This document shows, piece after piece, positions 50,067 to 59,583 of a stretch of 64,000 nt of DNA. The stretch is from Mycobacterium kyogaense (lineage in GTDB: Bacteria > Actinomycetota > Actinomycetes > Mycobacteriales > Mycobacteriaceae): the NCBI RefSeq assembly GCF_003254575.1, contig NZ_QJUA01000009.1:62001-126000 (forward strand). The letters run 5' to 3'. How positions within the stretch are numbered: position 1 is the first letter of the stretch; each line of letters opens with the position of its first letter. A program made the translations under genes and the position numbers. The notes beneath the pieces were generated by a model. That model saw nothing but the letters and a program-made list of their open reading frames with translations, was not told where the DNA came from and did no database searches.

Positions 50067-50717
50067 GTGTCTGGCGAACCTCCTGCTAGAAAGTCATCTG
50101 CGCTTGACTGTATGCGTTCGAGGGGCGTGTGGTTCTGGGCCGCCGTCATCACCCTCGGCTCGGTTATTGCGTTATGGGTCGGATCGCAAGTCGCGGTCTG
50201 GATGGGACAGAACGTTGACTGGTACACCGGATTCGGGCAATGGTTGGGCGCGCTCAGTAGCCTCATCGCTGCCGGTGCGGCATTGTGGATTGCAGTTTCG
50301 GATCGTCGCCAGATCGACGCGCGAACTGAGGCAGATCTGAAGCGGGAAGCGGCTTTGGTCAGAGTCGAGATAACCAAGTACCGTCCCGACATATGGCATG
50401 ACTACGACATACCTGGGATTAAAATTGAAAACCGTCGATCAAATCGAATCTTCGATATCAAGTTGATCCGACTCGCGACCGGCGGCAGCGACAGACTCTC
50501 CGATACCTCGCTTGATGAAGTCGAGTTCCACTTGGGGTCGCAGGGGCAGCTTCAGGAGTTGTCGGACCCCGCGCAGCCCTTAGATACAGACCAGTCCTTA
50601 AACATTCTGATTAAGACCTTCGCCATCGAGCAGACCGATTACGTGGCAGTGCAATACACCGACTCGTCCGGGCGGCGCTGGGAGGTCGATACCGACGGTC
50701 GCGTCCGCCGAATGTGA
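50067..50717 (+). CDS. Membrane-anchored orphan protein
   Basis: 216 residues from the GTG at 50067, chosen because TACGTT (50055-50060) lies 6 bases before it; GTG 50028, ATG 50043 and ATG 50112 are alternatives. Two transmembrane helices (about 18-40 and 55-75) are followed by a basic helix and a cytosolic beta-rich domain of about 120 residues (KIENRRSNRIFDIKLIRLAT). No family recognised. Codon use is less GC-biased than in the chromosomal genes, consistent with island cargo. Confidence 0.65.
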   Translation: MSGEPPARKSSALDCMRSRGVWFWAAVITLGSVIALWVGSQVAVWMGQNVDWYTGFGQWLGALSSLIAAGAALWIAVSDRRQIDARTEADLKREAALVRVEITKYRPDIWHDYDIPGIKIENRRSNRIFDIKLIRLATGGSDRLSDTSLDEVEFHLGSQGQLQELSDPAQPLDTDQSLNILIKTFAIEQTDYVAVQYTDSSGRRWEVDTDGRVRRM

Positions 50718-50810
50718 TTTTTCGGTGGCTGCACTATGGGCTTGAAGTGCGCCGCGACTAGGCGGTCCAACCGGGGCGGGGTCTGAGGGCACCCACCCCG
50801 GTCGGAGGTT

Positions 50811-51068
50811 CTAGCGGGCGATCTGCTCGCCGGGGTATCCGCGAACCTCGCCGCGCGGTCGCCGCTGCTGCCGCGGAATGGGCGACCCCTCGACAAGCTC
50901 AACCGGCGGTGCCTTTGGCTGATACGCGCCGCCGTCACTTGGTGCCCGGCCATTGAGGTGTTGCGGGACGAGGCCTGGCCCGTAGCCGAACTCGCTGCTT
51001 TGGTCGCCGGATGCCTGGGGGGTAACCTCTTTCGAGGTGTTGGCGGGACACCGGTGCGACAGCACCAT
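50811..51068 (-). CDS. Possible small proline-rich protein
   Basis: 85 codons on the minus strand with an AGGGGG stretch just before the start (ATG 51068 or GTG 51065) and fairly high third-position G+C. The sequence is polar and Pro/Gly/Arg rich (KAPPVELVEGSP; RPRGEVRGYPGEQ), without a recognised domain. Could be real or a chance frame. The surrounding 50718-51378 stretch holds nothing else that I can support. Confidence 0.3.
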   Translation of the reverse strand: MVLSHRCPANTSKEVTPQASGDQSSEFGYGPGLVPQHLNGRAPSDGGAYQPKAPPVELVEGSPIPRQQRRPRGEVRGYPGEQIAR

Positions 51069-51378
51069 ATCCCCCTAGCGTCAATTTCAGTCCGAAGACG
51101 TGAGATCGGTTAACTACTAGCGTCTTTGGCGCCACGCGGCCCGCTTCAGGTCAAAGGTGCGGCCTGGTGGCCATCCCGATAAGACCCGCGACAGTCGGTG
51201 CCGCCTGGGGCGTTCACCCCACCGGGTGACATACGACCTACTGCCGATGTGCGGTGCTCCCTCGCTGCGGCGGTCTTTGTAGATCGATATGTTCTAGCTG
51301 GTAGTCAGGGCGAGCCACTACGTCGTGGTCGTGTGCTCACGGCATTGCTACGCTGCTTCCATTCGAGAGGGGGCACAG

Positions 51379-52032
51379 ATGTCGACCGGACCATCTCTGG
51401 GTCAAGATGACGTGGGCCAGGCGGTGCAAGAGATGCGACGGCTCTTAAGCCAGCGCTATGGAGAGGACGTCGATCCGCTGCCCCTTGCGGCGATTGGCCT
51501 CGCCCAGAGAGCTTGGCGCAACATTGAAGTGGAGGGCGTTCATGGAGGGCCAGCCAGTTCAAGCATCAGCGACGGGGAGATGTTTGCTGCCAACGTAGCA
51601 ACAACTCGGTTGGTATCGACACACCTGCGATCGTTTCCGACAGTGGACTGGGACGCGCTGATCGCGTCGCTCATTGATCCGGACCGTATCGCTGGACGTC
51701 GTTCGGTGCGGGACCTTCTTGGCGACTCATACCAATCTTGGTCAGACACGGTCTACGGTGTCATTGGGACGCAGCAAGAGTTCATGGCACGCTACGGAGC
51801 TGAATTCTTTGTGTGGTTCAACGCCTCGTGTAGCTTGCAATCCACCGAATGGTGGGGGAGCCCGGAGTGGCCGGCGATCGCTGAGAAGTTCGTCGAGGAT
51901 CTGAAAGAGAGCCCGCCGGGAATCGATCCGACGTTCCTTCGGAAGTGCCTGATTGACGCACCCGATGAACTAGATCCAGAGATCCTTGAGTGGTGCGTTG
52001 ATCGATCGATCGGCTATACGCACCTGGATTAA
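51379..52032 (+). CDS. Orphan island protein
   Basis: 217 residues from the ATG at 51379 with GAGAGGGGG upstream. Mostly helical in appearance and acidic, with Trp-rich segments (STEWWGSPEWPAIAEKFVED). No motif, signal peptide or membrane segment. It lies within the island, convergent with the Avs-like operon, whose last gene ends 186 bases away. Function unknown; a role in the same defence locus is possible only from position. Confidence 0.65.
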   Translation: MSTGPSLGQDDVGQAVQEMRRLLSQRYGEDVDPLPLAAIGLAQRAWRNIEVEGVHGGPASSSISDGEMFAANVATTRLVSTHLRSFPTVDWDALIASLIDPDRIAGRRSVRDLLGDSYQSWSDTVYGVIGTQQEFMARYGAEFFVWFNASCSLQSTEWWGSPEWPAIAEKFVEDLKESPPGIDPTFLRKCLIDAPDELDPEILEWCVDRSIGYTHLD

Positions 52033-52217
52033 CGGAGAGGCATGTCGGCCCTGACGGTCGGCTGCACCTGAAGCCGGAGCCGGAGCCGAAACCTGGTGTA
52101 CGGCATCGATACTCGACGCGCCAGCTTCATCATTGCTATTGTAGATAGAGTTTTCGTCTGAGCCCAGCCCGGCAGGATTATTGCTTACGGCAGTACCCAT
52201 ATGCGCCGGCCAGCGTT

Positions 52218-52934
52218 CTAGGCACTCGGAGTAATCTCGCCCGCGCTCGTCCTTAGGCTTTGGAGTGTCTGAATCAAGAGATCGACCGCAGACACCAATT
52301 TGTCGCGGAGCACCGATATCTCGTCGTCGTCAACACCTGCGTCGTTTATTGGGTCTTCTTCCCCGTCCCAACTCTCGTCCTCGCTGGCTTTTGACGCAGC
52401 AGCCGTTCGAGTAAATCGCCGAACTTGTCGCAGCGACCTCTTGTACTCCTCGTCTGCCACATCTTGACCGAGCCGGATCCACTGTGTCTCTCGTGCGGAT
52501 GCAGATGCGGCAGCCAGTGCCACAGCAAAGCGCACAACACGATAGGCACCTTCATCAACAGAGCATGCTCCGGCAAGCACGTCGCTGTCTGACGTGTCTT
52601 GCCCGGACGGGGCTGCCGTCTCATCGAAGATCCCCAAGCGGCCCCACGGCTTGTAACTCTCTTCGAGTCGAGCCAAAGCGGCGAACACTTGGTCAAAGCT
52701 TTGGAAGGGATAGCGAAGGACTGGAAGGTGGCCACGTTGCGCCCAGATCTGAAGTATCACTTCAGCAGCCTCTGCCTTCACAGACGCTGTATGTTCGGGA
52801 GAACTGTTTTCAACCTTCAACAGGAGCTCCGCGACGTATTGCGCCATCCAGTTTCCAAGCATGTCGCTGTTACGCAATTCGGCAGCCAAGCGCTCTCCCA
52901 ACGAAAGAACATCGTCAGAGTTCACGTACTTCAC
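52218..52934 (-). CDS. Small partner of the Avs-like protein (Avs3b-like?)
   Basis: 238 residues from the GTG at 52934, overlapping the end of the 2118-residue gene by 20 bases; a GTG at 52925 is equally possible. Predicted mostly helical: an amphipathic N-terminal half (SLGERLAAELRNSDMLGNWM), a central Ala-rich helix (VVRFAVALAAASASA), a very acidic linker (DESWDGEEDP) and a final helix. No catalytic motif seen. The overlap implies tight co-expression. The large-plus-small layout recalls two-gene type 3 AVAST loci, but I recognise no sequence signature. Confidence 0.65.
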   Translation of the reverse strand: MKYVNSDDVLSLGERLAAELRNSDMLGNWMAQYVAELLLKVENSSPEHTASVKAEAAEVILQIWAQRGHLPVLRYPFQSFDQVFAALARLEESYKPWGRLGIFDETAAPSGQDTSDSDVLAGACSVDEGAYRVVRFAVALAAASASARETQWIRLGQDVADEEYKRSLRQVRRFTRTAAASKASEDESWDGEEDPINDAGVDDDEISVLRDKLVSAVDLLIQTLQSLRTSAGEITPSA

Positions 52935-55900
52935 CGTCCTGTCCGTAGATGTAGTACATCGCGACTGGCTCGGCATAGCCGAGCTGATGGTTCTCGTCGT
53001 CGGACTGACGCCGGAATGACGCATTGACACTGGAGAATCTGTGGACCTCGACTTCGACCAACAGAGACATGTTCTGGGCTCGAAGGAGATCACGGAGGAA
53101 TTTCGGATCGACGGTGAGCTCATCGCCCGATGATCCGGCCCGCTCATGTCGACCAATCGGCCGTGTGTCGTCCCACACTGCCGATCTCAGGACTTCCATA
53201 CCATCGCGCGTCCACTGCCGCATGTCCGCATCCGAACTCAGGCCCATGGAGGTAACAACTGCCGGCGACGGGCGCGCTGGTGGAAACGAAACATCACCTG
53301 AATAAGGATCTTGAGCGTCTACACCTCTATCGTGCCATGGGCTTTCGATCCACCTATGCAGGTCGAACAGCCCGCTGCCTAGCCAGTCATGGTGTGGGGA
53401 ATCGGGTATGTGAAGCGGCGTGGCCGACGTCGCTAAACTGAGCGCGCGCAGTAGCGCGTCGGCAGTCTTCGGGTTGATGAACGCGCTCCTCACGTTCGTG
53501 TACTGCGACCGTGTGCGGCTCAGGGTCGTGCGTCGACCCCACACCGTGGGCCAGGCAATATCGGGTCGGAAATGCGCGTCGAAGTCGATCGGGCCTATCT
53601 GGTACACCCAGTCATCGATCTTTGAGTCGCGGCGGGGTTCGTCGAAGTCACCGATGGACTCCACCATGGGACCAGCATCACGACGATCCGAGAGCCAACG
53701 GCCATCCGAACGAGTCGGTATGTGATACCGCAAAAAACGGGCCCACTCATCGTCGCCGTCGTCATAGATGCGCACGGTCGGCAAGCAAGCTACCAACCGT
53801 CCTGCAATCTCATAGAGGGCGTGAATCGACAGGTAGAAGTCAAGGTCATCGCTTTCCGGCCAGTCGCTCTTGTAGGTAGAGGTCCCGGAGGGATACAGGT
53901 CAAGCACGTGACGAGTGTCCTCTTCGAATTCTCCGCGACTCGAAACCTGCCATACACCTACCAACAGGTCGTTTGTGAGGTGCTCAATTACGTCTTTATG
54001 GAGGCCAAAAGCATCTCCGAGCGGGTCGCACCAGTAGTCTGTAAAGTCCATGTAGAACCGGAAGTCAGTGTCTCCAAGGAATTCTTCCAAATCGTCTTCA
54101 TTGGTGAGGCGAGTCAGCTCCGTCTCGGGTAACTCGGCGCCGTGGTCAACGGATAGAAGATCCGGCAGCGTCAAAGCCCTTATTTCATGCCGTGAGGTCG
54201 GGTCCGCCCGCCGCGTTCTAATTGGCTCACCAAGCTTCGTGATGGCGCGAAGTTCATCCTCCGACAGTTCGATTGAATGACTCTGTGCCAGCGCAAGTAG
54301 TGCACCCTTGGCTGTGTGCTGCATTACTATGTGAGGAGGCTCAATGAAGACGATGTAGCGCAACAGCTCCTCGAAGGTCGAAACGGTCTCTTGCGCAAGA
54401 GGGTTGCTTGCCGAAGCTTCGATTGCAAACAGCAACCATTCCCGAGCATGCTTCTCGTAGAAGACGAGTCGAGGATCCACAAAGCCAGCTACGGATCGTT
54501 TGCCCTCCGCGATCTCCCGTAACGCTGACACTTCTTCCGCCGCGCCCGCCTCAAGTAATAGCCGAGCCGCATGTGCTGCCCGCCAACGGCTGGTCACCGA
54601 TGGATCGCCCAGAGATGACCAAATCAAGCTAGCCACGGCGATTGGAACGTTGTCCTGAATTTGACTGAGGATGTCGGCTGTGTCATCACCGGCATCCTCT
54701 GGGGCGATGTCGGTGAATAGCTCAGCGCAGTCGTCATACATTGCGAAGAGACCTTCAGCATCCAGGTACGTCGCGAGATGCATTGCCAGTGCATAGCATT
54801 CACTTGAGTCAAGACGTTCAGGTACGTGTCCGACGGCGTGGATAGCTGCACTCATCAGTTCACTTGCTGGAATTCCTGTGGATGCCGCCAGGGGCGTAAT
54901 GCGGTCGTATCCAATACAAGCAATCTGGCGGGCGAACCTTTTGACCACCACCTTGCTGAGTCTGATCAGCTCGTCGCGAACGCCATTCGGGAGGTTTGTG
55001 CGGGAGTCTAGAATTGAAAGCAGCCTTCGGCAATCGAAGAGGTCGAACTGGGTGCTGGCATGGAAGGCAGCGACGACGTCTGACAGACGTGAAGGTTGGA
55101 CTGCGGTCGCAAGTTCGATGATGTCGTCGCGGTACACGGGCGTTTCGCGATCCCGTACGTACGCGAACGCCGCATCCCATCCTGCCGGCGTGTTGAAGTC
55201 TAGTTCTTTGAGCGCCTTCAGCGCGGATTCTCTCCCATCCTTGAGGTCTCGCCAGGAGCGAGGAGACTCATAGGTGTCTGAAGCTTCGTCCGGCATAGCG
55301 ATTTTTCGTTCGGCTGGGGCGTAGATGGTCCCCGCGAGGTCGATGCCGACTTCCTCTGCAACCGCGTCGAGCTCCGCGTAGAACCTTTCAGAGAAACTAG
55401 TTGGTCGCTGCAAGCCTTGTAGTGCCTCGAGGATCTGACGTCCGCGCGAAGGATGCTTTCGGAGTGCCCGTATTAAGAGGTCTGACGAACACGTGTATTC
55501 GTCGAATGCAGTCAGTCCGATGGCTGAAAGCGGCCAATCACGCAGAGGCCCATTTGATTTCGCGAAAGCCCGTCCGATCTCTGTCAGGCTTGCAATTCGG
55601 CGATCGCGCCACCGGGACGCCATCGCGAGAGCTTGACAGGGATCAAACAGGCCCGCAGCCGTCATCGGCTCAGCTAGATCAATCTCATCTTGGTAAGGGC
55701 GGAGACTCTCTGCAATTTGCAACAGCCGGTACGCTCGGGGGCCGCTGGCTCCCAGTCGGGCGGCTGACTCGGCGAGCGTCATCAGTGCATGCCACCGAAC
55801 GGGCAGATCGTCACCTGCCCGTTCGGTAGTCTCCACCGCATGCTGAAAGTGGTGCCGACACTCGCGGTAATCAAACTTGTAGGCTGCCCGCGCAAGTGCG

Positions 55901-58900
55901 ACGAGATCGTCGCACAGCATGGACGATTCCTCACGAGCTACTTCGATTCTTTTTTGTAGAGTCTCGACGACTGCCATCGCTAACTCGTGTAGCTCGGGAT
56001 TCGCTGCCGCGATTCGGACAACCTCTGTTAATGTCGCGCGGGACAGGAAGCCGGCGTTATCTGCACACCATGCCGCGAGTTCCGCCGACGCGGGAGGAGC
56101 TGAAGGGTCGGCGAGTATTCGCACTGCGATCCGAGCCGTAGCGTTTATGAGCAGCCGGGGAGTCTCGTAGTCCGAGTAGCTACGCATCGTTTGGGTCGCG
56201 AGCGTTTGGTAATGCGTCGCAACGTCGACGCTATGTCCGACAGCTAGTGAGGACCACAAATCCAACCACTTGCACAGTGGTACAACGTTTTGTCGATATT
56301 CACGTAGTGACCGAGAGTCCGTATGTGGATTCTCCTTGGCTCGCTGGACGTCCAGACCCGCGATCGACTCGGCGTCGAGATCGCGCCCTTCGAGGCGCGA
56401 TCGTATGGCGAAACCGCGAAGCATCGACACGGCTTTCCCGTGATACCAAGAGTTTGTGGCACCTATGCTCCCGGGTAGGTATAGGTCGAGGATGTGCACG
56501 CCCTCCGCCTTGTCCAAGAGGTTCAATCTTGTCCCGAGCGCAACAATCCACCAGATGCCATCTAATCCAGGGGTTGGGCTGAAGTAGTCCGACCGGTCCT
56601 TCGTGAGTTCGATTGCATGTTTGTGGCTTCTCAGCATCGTGACGATCCGTCGAACGGTTTGAGGCGTTAAGGCGACGTCCGACTCCCAACTCGCTTGTGC
56701 TACAGCGAGCTGGAGGTACTTGAGCGGCTTTGGTCCGCCGGCTAGCGCTTGCAGGTCATCAATGCGGCCCACGTCGGCCAAGCGGCGTGCGACGACTATC
56801 CCCGCATCGAAACCGATGGTTTCTGGCTTCCATCGCGCTAGGAATGAGACACAGGCCTGAGGGCCGTCAGTGTTGATGTATGCCCACGCGAGTTCGGCGA
56901 TGTCTGAAATTGCAACTTGAGGTTCGCCGTCATCAGGTGCCGACCGGTCAACCCATGCCCGGGTCCATTCCACCGCGCTACGGAGGCGATTGCGAGCAAG
57001 TGCTTGCTGGCCCGATGCCTTGGACAGTAAGGATGCTTCGATAACGAGGTCGGACCCGGGCCATTCACCCGCCAAAGCTCTCGTAGCGATCAGGTGTTCA
57101 AGCAGGCTTGGGTCGAGGAACTCGGCTGCGAGATCGGGGTTTTGGCGGATAAGCTCTCGCCGCCGGCCATGCCCCGCTGCGAGGTTACCGGCCTTCAGAG
57201 CCAAACGGCCAGCCGCCGGCTTCATTCCCGCACGTAGAGCACCTTTCAGTGCCAGCTGCACAGTGTGTTGAGCAATCTCATATCGCTCCAGGTCTTGCTC
57301 TCGTAGCGAAGACCCGGCGAGAAGTCCTTCGGGCTTGGCTTCTGATAGCGCGAGTTCGACAAGGTCATCAATGCGGCCCGCATCGAGGAGCAGGTCGGGT
57401 AGAGAAGTTGCGATGTATGGGTCTTCTCCGGCCAGCTGCGTCACGCGATCAAGAAAATTGGTGAGAGATATACCGGTCGGCTTGTAGTGCTGCTGAAACC
57501 AAGTTTCGGTCGGCTCATCGCGAAACTGCACCGCGCCGCCATCGATCACAAGCGGCCGCTTTAGGTCGGTAACAAAGCTGTGTACCAACGACTCTGGTAC
57601 GCCGGCGACCGTCGCCAGAACCCGGATGGGAATCATCGGCCGAAGCGCTGCCAGACATTCACACATGAGATCGACGTCTCTCGGTGCGTCGCGATGATCA
57701 TCTTTGGCCTTTTCAATCGCGGCCCGAATTGATTGATCAATGATTTGTTCGCTGGTCTGTACGCTGCCGCCGAAGTATTGAAGGACCTCGTGCACAGATG
57801 TTTTGGATTCCATGGCGTCGGCTTGAGCACGCGGATTTCCACCGGACACTCGGTGAAATTCTGCCCCATCGTCGGAGCTAACATCTGGGAAGCTCGTTGC
57901 CAGGTGCTGCGTCGACTCGAGTTGGTTGAACCCTTCTAGTTCGATCGTGATTGCGTTGGGAGGAGGCTCCAACAAGCCCACCCGTTCAGTTCTGCATAGG
58001 ACAACCAGGCGACAGTTATCGGGGAACGACTCGCGAAGTAATTTGGGGACAAAAGATTTGGCATCCAAATCTCGTGCAGCAAGACACGCGTTGTCCGCAG
58101 CGTCGACAACAACAACGAGCAACGCTTCGTCGTGGCCTGCGCGCAAGAACGTGCAAGCATCTTCGATTCTATGTTTGAAGGTGCGGAAGTAATCGGAAGA
58201 CTGAGCGGCTGCAGACGGAATGACTAGTTCGCATAAGCCTCTCGCCGCCAACTCATTACAAATCTGCACGAGCCCTTGTCGGTCTTCGTGGCGCGGACTG
58301 CTTGGCCGTCGATACGTTCCGTTGCCGAAACAGTCATATACCACTGACGTGGATCCCGCCGGCATGCGACTGCCCAACTGCTGCGCAAACATGCTTTTCC
58401 CGATGCCACCTGCCGCGTGGACGATGACGGGTGATGAGTTGGGACGTGCGACCATCTCGGCCAGTGAATCTTCCTGATGAGTCACGATGATCGAATCTGG
58501 CATAGCAATGATGTTTGGTGCGGGCATCAGTTGTTCTTCGGTGACCCTCAGTGCGGCCAATACGTCACGACGCAGAACACGAGGATTCGCCGCGTGCAGA
58601 GATGTCGCGCGAATCGCGATCATCTCCTTCAGGAGAATGTGGTCATTCGTCGGTGCGCCAGGCAAAAGGCCAGCAAGGTGATTTTCGAATTGCTCGCGCA
58701 GGAGCTGAAGGTTAGGTGCGCTGTCCTCAATCGCGACCTGTCGAACGAAGGCCGCGATCTGTTTGTCCGTAATGACCGCACGCACCCACTTTCGGAGGTG
58801 AGTGGCGGCTCGCTTAGCGCTGGGCTCCGCGTCGCGCAGGCCGTGTCCGAGTATCGCCAGCGCTGTATGCACGTCCGGCGCTGCCGGACGGTTGGTAGTG

Positions 58901-59271
58901 AGCGTGAAGGTGACGCGCTCGACGGAATCTGGGTGCTCATCGAGAAGCTCTTTGTATCGCTCGGCGAAGCCGAGCAGAAGCTTTTTGAACCACGACACAG
59001 TCCAAGGACTGTCCTCTTGAAGCGTCGTGTGCTTGAACTGGCGGTAGACCACCCGCTTGGCTGTGGCAAGCTCCGACGAGCCGTAGTACTCGGCGAGGTC
59101 GATTACCTGTTCACCGCGTCTCTTGCGAGTGTCGTCGTCGGAAGATCCCTCAACGACGATCATCACCAAGTCGCCGTTTGGGTCCAGGAGTTTCAACGAG
59201 TGCCGCGCGGCCCAGACATAGTGGAATTGATCGCCGTCGCGGCTTGGGCGCACAGGGTCAAGCAGTTCCAT
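52915..59271 (-). CDS. Avs-like STAND NTPase with N-terminal nuclease-like domain
   Basis: Uninterrupted 2118-residue protein. Residues about 1-200: Cap4/DUF4297-like PD-(D/E)xK fold, with RDGDQFHYVWAARHSL, VEGSSDDD (40-47) and YRQFK (76-80; Gln78 and Lys80 as the QxK motif). Residues about 255-570: STAND/NACHT-type NTPase, Walker A HAAGGIGKSM (285-294; Lys292) and Walker B LLVVVVDAAD (384-393; Asp390), then VVLCRTER. Residues about 570-2118: long, mostly helical region without clear repeats, ending in a beta-rich tail, expected to be the sensor. Such proteins (Avs family) detect conserved phage proteins, oligomerise and degrade DNA. First gene of a two-gene operon. Confidence 0.85.
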   Translation of the reverse strand: MELLDPVRPSRDGDQFHYVWAARHSLKLLDPNGDLVMIVVEGSSDDDTRKRRGEQVIDLAEYYGSSELATAKRVVYRQFKHTTLQEDSPWTVSWFKKLLLGFAERYKELLDEHPDSVERVTFTLTTNRPAAPDVHTALAILGHGLRDAEPSAKRAATHLRKWVRAVITDKQIAAFVRQVAIEDSAPNLQLLREQFENHLAGLLPGAPTNDHILLKEMIAIRATSLHAANPRVLRRDVLAALRVTEEQLMPAPNIIAMPDSIIVTHQEDSLAEMVARPNSSPVIVHAAGGIGKSMFAQQLGSRMPAGSTSVVYDCFGNGTYRRPSSPRHEDRQGLVQICNELAARGLCELVIPSAAAQSSDYFRTFKHRIEDACTFLRAGHDEALLVVVVDAADNACLAARDLDAKSFVPKLLRESFPDNCRLVVLCRTERVGLLEPPPNAITIELEGFNQLESTQHLATSFPDVSSDDGAEFHRVSGGNPRAQADAMESKTSVHEVLQYFGGSVQTSEQIIDQSIRAAIEKAKDDHRDAPRDVDLMCECLAALRPMIPIRVLATVAGVPESLVHSFVTDLKRPLVIDGGAVQFRDEPTETWFQQHYKPTGISLTNFLDRVTQLAGEDPYIATSLPDLLLDAGRIDDLVELALSEAKPEGLLAGSSLREQDLERYEIAQHTVQLALKGALRAGMKPAAGRLALKAGNLAAGHGRRRELIRQNPDLAAEFLDPSLLEHLIATRALAGEWPGSDLVIEASLLSKASGQQALARNRLRSAVEWTRAWVDRSAPDDGEPQVAISDIAELAWAYINTDGPQACVSFLARWKPETIGFDAGIVVARRLADVGRIDDLQALAGGPKPLKYLQLAVAQASWESDVALTPQTVRRIVTMLRSHKHAIELTKDRSDYFSPTPGLDGIWWIVALGTRLNLLDKAEGVHILDLYLPGSIGATNSWYHGKAVSMLRGFAIRSRLEGRDLDAESIAGLDVQRAKENPHTDSRSLREYRQNVVPLCKWLDLWSSLAVGHSVDVATHYQTLATQTMRSYSDYETPRLLINATARIAVRILADPSAPPASAELAAWCADNAGFLSRATLTEVVRIAAANPELHELAMAVVETLQKRIEVAREESSMLCDDLVALARAAYKFDYRECRHHFQHAVETTERAGDDLPVRWHALMTLAESAARLGASGPRAYRLLQIAESLRPYQDEIDLAEPMTAAGLFDPCQALAMASRWRDRRIASLTEIGRAFAKSNGPLRDWPLSAIGLTAFDEYTCSSDLLIRALRKHPSRGRQILEALQGLQRPTSFSERFYAELDAVAEEVGIDLAGTIYAPAERKIAMPDEASDTYESPRSWRDLKDGRESALKALKELDFNTPAGWDAAFAYVRDRETPVYRDDIIELATAVQPSRLSDVVAAFHASTQFDLFDCRRLLSILDSRTNLPNGVRDELIRLSKVVVKRFARQIACIGYDRITPLAASTGIPASELMSAAIHAVGHVPERLDSSECYALAMHLATYLDAEGLFAMYDDCAELFTDIAPEDAGDDTADILSQIQDNVPIAVASLIWSSLGDPSVTSRWRAAHAARLLLEAGAAEEVSALREIAEGKRSVAGFVDPRLVFYEKHAREWLLFAIEASASNPLAQETVSTFEELLRYIVFIEPPHIVMQHTAKGALLALAQSHSIELSEDELRAITKLGEPIRTRRADPTSRHEIRALTLPDLLSVDHGAELPETELTRLTNEDDLEEFLGDTDFRFYMDFTDYWCDPLGDAFGLHKDVIEHLTNDLLVGVWQVSSRGEFEEDTRHVLDLYPSGTSTYKSDWPESDDLDFYLSIHALYEIAGRLVACLPTVRIYDDGDDEWARFLRYHIPTRSDGRWLSDRRDAGPMVESIGDFDEPRRDSKIDDWVYQIGPIDFDAHFRPDIAWPTVWGRRTTLSRTRSQYTNVRSAFINPKTADALLRALSLATSATPLHIPDSPHHDWLGSGLFDLHRWIESPWHDRGVDAQDPYSGDVSFPPARPSPAVVTSMGLSSDADMRQWTRDGMEVLRSAVWDDTRPIGRHERAGSSGDELTVDPKFLRDLLRAQNMSLLVEVEVHRFSSVNASFRRQSDDENHQLGYAEPVAMYYIYGQDGEVREL

Positions 59272-59583
59272 TTGCGCCCAGTAAACCCGCTACTCATCGT
59301 TGTATGGATGAGGACGCGCCAACCGGTGGTCGGCTCAATTCCGCTCGGTGACGAGACGATGTCGTGCGTTTCGTATGGTGCGATTCCCGCCAGCAGGAGG
59401 GACTTGGTTCCTGCGCCTTCGTGGGCGGACCGCTCCACTTCCGCTGGTCCGCAGACAGTCCGCAGATCACTCGACGCAAGCCAAGGCTTGCCGACGAATA
59501 CACAGCACATCGCTGCACTTCAACAACTTTTCTCGATGTCAGCACAGGGTAGGCGCGAACCTCCGCAACTGCACTGTGGCACT

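Noticed and set aside
52915..59271. Possible frameshift or fusion in the giant gene
   Set aside because: The frame is continuous for 2118 codons with domains in the usual Avs order; no internal stop or abrupt composition change was seen.
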